Of a stretch of 64,000 nucleotides of DNA, positions 56,127 through 64,000 are shown one piece after another; the stretch's first letter is position 1, and each line of letters begins with the position of its first letter. Source of the stretch: Isoetes taiwanensis (Eukaryota; Streptophyta; Lycopodiopsida; Isoetales; Isoetaceae); assembly GCA_021234155.1 (NCBI GenBank), contig JAJEKV010000063.1, forward strand, positions 2,016,947-2,080,946, read 5' to 3'. A model generated the notes under the pieces. It did no database searches. It had not been told where the DNA came from and was given only the letters and a program-made list of their open reading frames with translations. The position numbers and the translations under genes are program-made.

Positions 56127-56274
56127 TATGTTATTATTATAGAATAGCGAAATTATGGAATTGTGGCTTTAAAAAAAGAAAAGAAAAACCCAAATCCTCG
56201 TGGGGAAAAAAAAAACCCCAAAACTTCCTTCCTCTGACCTTTTACCCTAACCACCGGTTTCGAGCCAAGAGGTC

Positions 56275-56495
56275 TGTCATCAGCTTCCAAGAGCCAAGAG
56301 CCAAGAGCCAAGAGGTCTGTCATCAAATGGGTCTGTCATCAGCATTTGAATGCTTTGATCGAATGCAACAATCAGCAACTATTTACATTTGTTTGTCTCT
56401 GTGTGCAGATTGCAAGTGGAGATAACTATTCTTACATCAGCTTTGCTCTTTGCTCTTGCTTCGAAGAGCCAAGAGCCAAGAGGTCTGTTATCAGC
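56275..56495 (+). repeat. AAGAGCCAAGAGGTCTGTCATCAGC repeats
   Basis: Units of AAGAGGTCTGTCATCAGC and GAGCCAAGAGCCAAGAGG at 56,266-56,345 and again near 56,463-56,505. They interrupt sequence that may belong to the hAT relic. Confidence 0.7.
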
Positions 56496-56611
56496 ATTTG
56501 AATGCAGCTTCGAATGCACAAAGTGAAAATGCTTCGGCATATGCATTGCTATCTCATATCTTTGTTGTGGGCAATATAGCAAAAACTGAGTAAACGTGCA
56601 TACAAGACAGC

Positions 56612-57210
56612 TTGTATGCACATGCTCTTGCACATACGAAAACTAGAAATAGACTAAAACCAGCACAACTTGAACGATTGGAATTTGTGCGAGAGAACTT
56701 AAGGCCCGTGCGCAAGTTTGAGACAGTGAATACATCTCCTATACAGGTATTGTCCTTTTTAGTTCTTATTTTTTTCTTCTTATTTTTGTGGTCATCGATT
56801 TTAGATGTACATTTATTGTGTGATTGTTTGTAGGTGAATCCAAATGAGATAGATGTCACAAAGACTCCTGATCTTCCACCTCCTAGCCATTGATAGAGAG
56901 ATTTATGAAACATATTTCCAAGAGACTATGAGCATGAAAAGAAGGACGAGGAGTATGACAAGAGATGTAGCATCTTCATCACAAAGACCTTCTACAAGCC
57001 GAATAGGTAGGTGAAGACGAAGAAGAATTTCTACTCGTAGTAGACGTGTGACACGATCAATCTCAGCGGTGGGTCTACCAAATGAAGATGAGCTTGACAT
57101 GATTGAAGAAGAAGAGGTTGGGAGTGAGGATGAGCTTACGGAAGAAGAGCATTTATGGAACATCAGAAACAGAGTCTGATGATGAAGAGGACGAAGAAGA
57201 AGGGTGATTA
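56612..57210 (+). pseudogene. hAT-family transposase, C-terminal part
   Basis: HTKTRNRLKPAQLERLEFVR followed by ENLRPVRKFE matches the conserved C-terminal dimerisation region of plant hAT transposases (the HxKxRNxL...LVYVxxNLRL pattern). The exon ends at 56,746 (CAG|GTATTG). The intron 56,747-56,833 ends TTTGTAG, and the next exon continues VNPNEIDVTKTPDLPPPSH to a stop at 56,893. The following 300 bp in shifting frames gives an Arg/Ser-rich then very acidic tail (LPNEDELDMIEEEEVG, SETESDDEEDEEEG), usual for such proteins. Upstream (56,280-56,600) only fragments are readable, and an AGAGCCAAGAGG repeat interrupts. The catalytic part is absent, so it cannot be active. Confidence 0.65.
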
Positions 57211-58025
57211 TTCATGGATTTCATTTATAAAATATTGTTGTTGTAAAACTCTTTATGTTTTTTATTTTGTGGTTGAAGTAAAACTAGAATTATGAGAAGA
57301 TTTAACTCTTAAATAGACATATTTCGATTTCAAAGCTTTGAGAAATACTTATTTTTCTAGAGTAATATATTTTGGTTCAATTATTTAAAACTTGAAGTTC
57401 TTCATATTAGTTGTTATTGCAACTATTTTAAATGCAATACAAGAATTTATAGTTTTAAAAATTACACGAAGTATTTAACGTACTATACGTATACATATTT
57501 TACGTATTTAATAAGTATTTATAATTTTAAAAAACGTATTTAAAGTACTTTTTAAATGAGAGGTATGCATACGGTATTAATACGTTAAGTATGTATAATA
57601 CCCGTCTGCGTGCCGCGTGCGACAACAACTTTGGAACTGGGGAAACCCACGTAGCATTTGTTGCTCCCGAAACTCTGTGTGAAGCCCTGTTAGGAAACCC
57701 ACTGTAGCCCAGCAGCAAAGACTCTTTTTGTAGCTGCGGAATCCACAGTAGCCAAGACTCTGTGCACATGCTGCGAGAATCTACGCCATGGCGGCCCGAA
57801 ACCCCTGTTGCTATCTGCTGTATCTCCGGGCTCTCATCAGACGACTCTGAATCCGACAGCCCCAGCCCATTTTTATTTGCAGCTATTGCTTTCTCTGCTT
57901 TTTTTTTAAGCTTCTTTTATCTTTTAAGTCTCCGGGCCCACATCCTTCACCTTTGTTCTTGACACGGAGGTTGATGAAGACCAGCCACCTCCCCTTCTTT
58001 GCCCCTTGTTTTATCATCGCCCGAG
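57211..58025. other. AT-rich then GC-rich spacer
   Basis: 57,211-57,600 is very AT-rich (ACGTATTTAA.. words). 57,600-57,960 has repeated GGAAACCCAC.GTAGC and AAGACTCTGTGC phrases suggesting a diverged tandem repeat. No gene is supported. Confidence 0.35.
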
Positions 58026-58028
58026 GAG

Positions 58029-58050
58029 AGAGAGAGGAGGAGAGAGCCCC

Positions 58051-58142
<92 letters not shown>
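58029..58142 (+). repeat. (GA)n microsatellite, about 114 bp
   Basis: Nearly pure GA with a few GG or CC interruptions at its left part and a pure run of about 25 units at the right. The minus-strand Leu/Ser frames across it are repeat translations. Confidence 0.98.
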
Positions 58143-58146
<4 letters not shown>

Positions 58147-59960
58147 ATTGATATTTCCCACATGTTAGCTTTTTGTGGGAGATGATTAGAGATGATGAGA
58201 GTTCGCGAGAGGGGTGAGAGTGGAAAACCCACTCACCTTTTATAGCTCGAGAGGCAATATTTAAGCAAGCGGCCGGATGGGTCGTTTCCCATCGGGTTGT
58301 GCGATTAAGCTTCACCCTTAGGAATGTTTTTGCCTCCCTAATTTGGCCTTCCTTGAATCTCCCTGTTCTAGCTTGTGTTCTTTGATCTTCTTGGCACAAA
58401 CCCAAAGCTGGATCAAGGCGATTGAGGGCCAAGTAAGCATTATTGTTCAGAATTTCACATTCTTGCATTCCATTTTGCATAATTCAATTTTCTCTTTTGG
58501 AATGAAGAAGATTTCATGAACCCGATTATCTTCATTTTGGCGGTCTTGTTAGATCCTAGACTTGCTAGTATGACAAAGGGCTTGGATCATTCGAAGGCCT
58601 TTGTTCCTCAAGGCGTGAAAAGGAATTTCAGCCAAAAAACCAAGGAAAATGACGGATCGATTATGCGCCCTGTAATTCAAGCACTTGTTGCTTCAAATGA
58701 ACCAAAGAGGACAAAGTAGATTAAATTCCTCGATAGTTTGTGCTAGAAGGACAAACTTTGAGGAGCAAGTAAGAAAGTACATTTACCGCGATGTCACATA
58801 GCGGCAAATTCATGTGGGCAAGGACTTACATGCTTTGCATGGAGCATGTGATATTAAGCATCTAATTACTACGGATAATAACAATTTGATGCAAAAATTG
58901 AAACATTTTGTGGTCTACTATGGAAGCGTGAAGGCTGCGCCTTTCATAAGCAATGAGGGAATATGTTGCACCACGGGGAAAAATTAATTTGTCCGACACA
59001 CAGGTGTTTCTTTTGAATACCGCTTTCATTTCTTTGGATCGTGTGAAAGTGACATGGAATATAATGTTGAACCAGAGTCGTGCAGATATAAAGGCGTTAA
59101 GATGGCTCTTTTGGGTTTTTGACTAGGAATTGTACCGTTGAGCGTGTTGGTCGAAGGAGGAAGAGACATTGGGATCGGTGACATTTATGAGGAGGAAATA
59201 GGGAGTGAAGAGAAGGAGTAGTGAGGATGACTTTCACGATTGTCGACTATGGATTGAAGAAGGCGTTCCCTGTAATGCAGAGCCTTTTAGTGATTTCATT
59301 TCTTTAAATATTTATGATGAAACTATGGATGCAGGTTTTTCGTAGTGCATGCAAAATACTGCTCTTATTTTAGCCATAGCTTAAAGCTTGCATCTGTTAT
59401 TACAATATCTGATTGTCATTCTCTTGTTATATTCTTGTAGAATTTGTACAAACTGGTGTAAGCAATGTGGAGCAGCAAAACCGTCTTATTGGTGCTCCAG
59501 AATTCGTAATTATTGATGAGAGTAGCGAAGATGGTGACAATGCTGCCACAATCATTAGAAGAATGCTCGACATACATAAGGGACAGATAGCTCAGACTTG
59601 ACCGATTTAGAATTGATGTGGTGAACCGTTTTCGTGCAGTGCCGCAACTAACACATTAAGTATCCCGCCTGGGGAGTACGTTCGCAGTTTAGGGTCCATT
59701 CTTTTTCACATAGTTTATGGTCCATTGTGGGCTATCATGAGCTTCATACTTGAAGTTTGAAATTAGGTAGCAATGAAAAATTGTTGTAACAATTTTCTCA
59801 AACTTGTGTTCCATTGTCTTGTATCCCTTTAGGATTATTCTAAAGATGGCGCTTCCCTTAACGGTTGTCAATGATTCTAACATGCGCTTGTTTGGATTAG
59901 CTGCAACTAAGTAGACCATTTGCTACTATGCCCACATATCAAGATCAACAAACATGTTGA
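58143..59960 (+). other. weak plus-strand coding traces
   Basis: Short protein-like pieces: IIFILAVLLDPRLASMTKGL (58,516-58,719 frame), KHLITTDNNNLMQKLKHFVV (about 58,850-58,920), GVKMALLGF (about 59,090-59,120) and NRLIGAPEFVIIDESSEDGD (59,413-59,601 frame). They do not join into a recognisable protein. A mobile-element relic is likely. Confidence 0.3.
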
Positions 59961-59963
59961 TGG

Positions 59964-60003
59964 ACATTACTTAGAATAAGAATAAGAATAAGAATAAGAA
60001 TGA
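59964..60003. repeat. (GAATAA)n microsatellite, candidate LINE 3' tail
   Basis: Five AGAATA units. On the minus strand this is (TTCTTA)n just after GATAAAAAATCA, at the downstream end of the LINE sequence, as expected for LINEs that end in a short tandem repeat instead of poly(A). Confidence 0.6.
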
Positions 60004-60782
60004 TTTTTTATCGTCCACTGAGGCCAATCGGCCTATGGGACCCATAAGGGCCTTGACAAACTTATTCTTGTATGGGTTAAAAACCCAGCCAGAAAGGGTT
60101 TTCGAGGAAAAACCAGTGGCGATAATAAGAATGTTGTCAAAAGCTGTACAAAGTATACATCAATGTATATATACATGTCAAGTGTGTGTGCAGGGACATA
60201 GCTGATCTCGCATGTCCATAACCTCACGAAGATATGATCCGACATCCGATACGGATCTTTGTGCTCAATGTCACATGTAGCGGTGGCTGAGGGCTGACCA
60301 ACTCGACATATCGTGTCGAATTTGATCATATCTTTGGGCAACTTTGAAGGGTATGAGATTCATCCTCAATGACTCCCATTTGGCGACATTAGCCGAGCAC
60401 GTCTGGCGTGGCTCACCAATCCATCTGCCGTCTCAATTCGAAGAAGATGATGTGCCTTTGTGGCGAATGGAGGCAATGAGTGCGCCTTTTCATGGGCAAG
60501 TGGAGTGCCTGCGGTAGCATTGCGGGCCTCGTTCAATGTGGGATTTATGTGTAGAATTTGGTAGTGTCTTTGTCTTGACTTTGTTCAAGGGCATTGGCAT
60601 CCCAAAGCTTCTTTGAGGAAGCAAAAGCGTCAAGATATTACCTCAAGCTATGGCGATCTGCCTCTGTTTGCACATGTATGCTGTGCTCTGCACATTCCAT
60701 CTAGCCAACCATTGAGCTCTCTTTTCCCTCCAGCCCGAGGGCCTTGGTGGCTGCGGCTTTCGCTACCATGATATAAGCTAGT

Positions 60783-61058
60783 TTAGGGAGAGAGCATAGT
60801 CCATATTGACCACCCTCTAAAATAGACAATGTGGCGATCAAGGGCAGCCCTCACGAAGAGGCAGAATCCGTCTCTGTAGTAGAATTTGATATGGAATTTT
60901 GTGGACTTCACCCTAGTGCTCGTACTAAGAGGCTTTACGGACTGCTCCAAGTCATTCAAGTAGCAAGTGATACTCTTGGGCCCCATACTTCCACCCATAT
61001 AAAGGACATGCTCCACTAAGACCTTGAGCAGGGTGTGGTGATGGGCCCAATCATACAA
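60783..61058 (-). pseudogene. LINE C-terminal region
   Basis: An intact 91-codon frame, HTLLKVLVEHVLYMGGSMGP then CYLNDLEQSVKPLSTSTRVK and KFHIKFYYRDGFCLFVRAAL, downstream of the RT fingers-palm-thumb region. This C-terminal extension belongs to the same ORF in related LINEs. No Cys-His nucleocapsid motif or RNase H is seen. Confidence 0.6.
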
Positions 61059-61112
61059 CTCCAGCTCTATGACTATTGTTTTTGCATTGCATATAGTGCC
61101 TTCCGACTGCCG

Positions 61113-62431
61113 TCACTTCGTGGCTGTATGGATATGTCCCGGTGCATAGTAGAAGGAAACTCCACTCCCAAATATTTGTATGTGGATGCAACTTCCACAT
61201 TTTGGCCTCGATAGCGGAAGGAGGGACCCTCGGTTGGCGTGAAGATGATATGAAAACCACCTTAGTCTTGGCGGGTTGGCGCGCATATCGGTCGCTTGGC
61301 GAGAATGTGTCGGGGGCATCGAGATAATGCGTTGCATATGCGCTGGTGTGTAAGCTAGGAGGTCCACATCATCGGCATATATTAAGCTGTCGATGATCGA
61401 TAGAAAGGTGAGCTCCATCGCCCCATTATCAACAAGCTAGCTCTCCAATTGATCAATGTAAAGCCCAAACAATGTTGGGGGGAGGGGCATCCACTGGCGA
61501 ACAGATACTACTATCAAATGGTTGGCTTATGCTTACCGGCCCGAGCATCTTTCATTATAGCACATGCCTTTGCATTGCGCAAATCTGGGAGCGCCGGTAT
61601 TGCGGTCTTGCCCATAGTTTTTCGAGAGTACGGTGTCAAAGCGCCCGCCAAAATCCACAAAGCAACAATATAGATCACGGCCGGTTCTGCTTTCTTCAAT
61701 CGAGTTAAGCAATGTGAAGATGTGGTCAATGGTTGAGTCTTGGGAATTGCGAATCTGCACGGGTGAGGGCCGCACCTCTCTTTGCCTCTGCCCGACACAT
61801 CAGCTGCTGCTTTCGAGAATCGGCAAGCAATTTTGCAAACTTGAAGCCCCGACCATGATTGTTGGTGGTGGCTAAGGCGGTGTGGGTCACGCCTTATATA
61901 TGGGAACAACTCTGCTATTAGTCCCGCTGCGGGGAAACCTTCTGTAATGCCTTGTTGAACAAAGGCGTCGGCCTTAGTATTATGGGCGGCCACGCCCACT
62001 TAAGCAATTACGCGCATACCATCCAAGTCACGGGGCTTTCCCATTGGCAAGGCAATTTGCAAGCCTTGTTCCGCGTCAGAATCTGTGATTTCCGCCTTTG
62101 GGCCTTCTTGCAAGGGTAATCTTTGCATGTGCACCGAGGGGTCGTTATTTATTGCAAAGTATTGTCTCCACTTTCGGGAGTGATATTCCATATAGGAACA
62201 TCGCGGCTTTCTAAGAACCCTTTGCTAGAAAGGTTTTGGGATGGCGTTCGGGAGGTAAAACATTTCCCTTTGATCTTGTTGCAATGTACACGGCTTTCTT
62301 AGCTTTAAGGAAGATCGCGTGTCTTCATTTACATGTGGGCGTAAAAGCGAGTGCGTGACTTGGCGAAACCCGGCGTTTGTGTTCCTTGCACTCGCATCAA
62401 ACCATTGATTACGTGGGAAGGTTGTGTTCAC
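61113..62431 (-). pseudogene. LINE linker and reverse transcriptase domain
   Basis: The linker segment NQWFDASARNTNAGFRQVTH (62,415-62,355) is the usual start of the region between EN and RT. At about 61,749-61,650 come STIDHIFTLLNSIEES and LYCCFVDFGGRFDTV, the RT box with FVDFxKAFDTV. GCPSP..LFGLYID-like text follows (about 61,480-61,440), then IYADDVDLLAYTPAHMQRI (61,383-61,327) with the catalytic YADD. SRQPRVPPS and KMWKLHPHTNIWEWSFLL follow. Stops and frameshifts interrupt each part. The FVDFRKAFD type of box points away from plant L1 and towards other non-LTR clades. Confidence 0.9.
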
Positions 62432-62850
62432 GGAGGTCCGTCGGCGAGCTTATCCCAAAGCACCTCTGCTTGCTTGATCCCTAAGCACATCGGTCGGTAG
62501 GCACATGCATTTGCTCTAGTGTAGGATATTGTAAAATTTCTGCCGGGTCATCTATAAGCATCACGGGCATAAGCCCCTGCATGTTCATAATCTAATCTTG
62601 GTGAGGGCATGTGAGGAGTTGTTTGCAGGGGTTAAGCACAACTTGCCAAGCCAACTTCAAGTAAAAGTGGTAAGTGGTGCGAGTCGATCTCTTCATCCCT
62701 ATTAGTTTCCCACACGAAAGTGCTTGGCGACATGCATATCTGCTTTCGGGCACTAGCACATAGTCCACCACACTAGATCAGCCCCACGGTTTTCACGCCT
62801 ACAAGTGCTCTTGCGGGTGGAAGGCCAGCGTGCTGCTAGTCCATTGCAGA

Positions 62851-63473
62851 TTACGGGTCAAAGATCTTTGCGAGCAAAAGCAGCTGTCGACCATGGCGTG
62901 TGACCTGATTGTCATCGATGTAAAGGTGGCCAAGCTCCTTACTGCGGGGATGCAAGCGCAATATATCATCGGTCAAGGGATCAAATCTCATGGGTTGTTC
63001 TACCCGGTGCGGCGCATTGAAGTCTCCAAAGTATGACCTTTGCAAGCTGCTTATCTTTCTTTGTATGTCATCATATAGATCGACATAGGGGGTCCAGCCT
63101 ATCCACATCAGAGTGGGTGTGATAGAAGTTGCTTTACGCATGTGGAAAGTAGCGGGCTGCCACAAAAGGGGTTTGCTACTGCCCGGTTTTGCTGCGCACC
63201 CACAGTGCAGGTTGTGCTTGCTGTCTTGAACAAGGAGATTGATTGTGCCAAGGTTGTTCGGTAGTAGCGGGCAACCCCCATGCCCCAGCTTTCTGTGCAA
63301 TCATTGAAGATTGAGTAGTCTTTGGTATCGGCAAGTCCCGGGTATCTGTGTCTGCATGCTCCCATGTTTCCATGAGGAAGATGAGATCCATGTCTGCGGC
63401 AAGCCCGAGTTGAGACTATCTCCCTTACGCCATGGGAAGCCCGACAATTCGGGGAGACCATGCGGAGGCACAA
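62851..63473 (-). pseudogene. LINE apurinic-type endonuclease domain
   Basis: The N-terminal motif DLIFLMETWEHAD (about 63,391-63,353) matches the catalytic-Glu METW/TETW motif of APE-like endonucleases, which nick target DNA for target-primed reverse transcription. GVARYYRTTLAQSISLFK follows, then MWIGWTPYVDLYDDIQRKIS, then GDFNAPHRVEQP with the GDFN metal-binding motif (about 63,030), and DDILRLH.RSKELGHLYIDD. Frames change between METW and GDFN. The domain order and spacing are normal for the family. Confidence 0.85.
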
Positions 63474-63660
63474 TTCCTATTTGTTGGTAGGCGGCGGTGG
63501 AAGATGGCCGGTGGGGGTGTGGCGGAAGTGGAAGCGGCGAGATGTCGCGAGCAAGCGAAGGTGAAGGCAACTTGGGCGTGTGGCTGTAGCGAAGCCGAAG
63601 CCGGTGCTTTGGCGGAGAGCTGCTGGAGGGTTAGCAAAGATTAAGTAGCGGCATTGGCTG

Positions 63661-64000
63661 AAGATTTGCATCTTGCCCGAATCCGATCCTGCGGCTCCTC
63701 CTGTGCTGCGAATGCTTTTAACTTTGGTCAACTTCGTGCTGCGGTCATCTTGTTGGGCGGGGTCGAGGTCTCGGTCAACATACAGGGCGGTTCCTTTAGG
63801 CGCCTACCAGCGGCGCGAGGATGGCTGCTTTCACTAGCATCTCAAATGCGTGAGCGTGACCACCCGTGGGCGTGCGGGTCTTTGGGCGCCATGGCATCTC
63901 GCCCTAATAATGTTTACCGGCATGGGGAAAGTCATTCGAGCAGAATCAACACTTGGAGCGGTTAATGAGGGTCCTCCCCTGCCTCTTCGATAGGGGCCAC
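63661..64000. other. GC-rich window edge, unassigned
   Basis: A plus-strand frame (63,654-63,965) is open and reads GQLRAAVILLGGVEVSVNIQ and further. A minus-strand frame overlaps it. Without more sequence to the right no call is possible. Confidence 0.25.

Larger units (their letters stand above)
59964..63660 (-). mobile_element. non-LTR retrotransposon (LINE), degenerate, about 3.7 kb
   Basis: Endonuclease at the right, reverse transcriptase in the middle and a microsatellite tail at the left define a LINE on the minus strand. The open frame is broken many times. Between RT and tail lies a 3' untranslated part with GGTTTTTCCTCGAAAACCCT, a sequence also found, degraded, near 12,450. The 5' limit near 63,660 is a guess from where protein similarity fades. 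Confidence 0.85.

Noticed and set aside
57883-58480. 177- and 92-codon minus-strand frames rich in Leu/Ser
   Set aside because: They are translations of the GA microsatellite and its edges.

Overview
The window is nuclear DNA of a land plant with a large, repeat-rich genome. Three things point there: fragments of plant nuclear genes (a malectin-like receptor kinase, a PPR protein, DNA polymerase delta with short GT-AG introns), plant-type Helitron ends, and an error pattern centred on CAG/CTG/CCG sites, the CHG trinucleotides that plants methylate. A seed-free lineage (fern or lycophyte) is possible from the style of the LINE and of the DDE element, but this is inference. There is no intact single-copy gene: nearly every coding block is broken by stops and frameshifts, partly from age and partly, I think, from basecalling errors.

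Layout. 1-11.4 kb: repeats and mobile DNA with five arrays built on a TGTGGTG/CACCACA core (0.93-1.53, 3.54-4.24, 5.31-5.38, 7.48-7.58, 9.72-10.26 kb). Minus-strand coding blocks lie among them: an unrecognised one at 5.6-7.15 kb, and at 7.75-11.06 kb a degenerate gene of a DDE transposase-like family (SDG..SQFK and HGKG..DG motifs), with the fifth array in its apparent intron. 11.37-11.9 kb: a small LTR/primer-binding-site relic. 13,849-18,360: a well-delimited Helitron of 4,512 bp carrying three captured exons of POLD1. 19-21 kb: GC-rich low-complexity DNA and short tandem repeats.

21,090-37,400: a head-to-tail duplication of about 8.15 kb with TAGC shared at the breakpoints. Each copy holds the first exons of a malectin-like receptor kinase (minus strand) and a Helitron-type 5' end. 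A PPR gene fragment lies directly beyond it (37.4-38.0 kb).

39-55 kb: the least familiar part. Five clusters of tandem palindromes with the core TTTCGCACCGT-loop-ACGGTGCGAAA alternate with unrecognised coding blocks, mostly close behind their apparent 3' ends. One block (44.34-44.77 kb) reads as a divergent histone H3 fold. One palindrome array is split by a 322-bp MITE with 25-bp terminal inverted repeats and a CTAT target duplication. Another coding unit (50.0 and 51.37 kb) is present twice, each time behind a CT-rich tract. A second Helitron 3' end lies at 49,839. 55-64 kb: a hAT transposase C-terminus, a long GA microsatellite, and a broken LINE (endonuclease plus reverse transcriptase) on the minus strand.

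The candidates for something undescribed are the palindrome arrays with their companion coding blocks, and the TGTGGTG-array element with its DDE gene.
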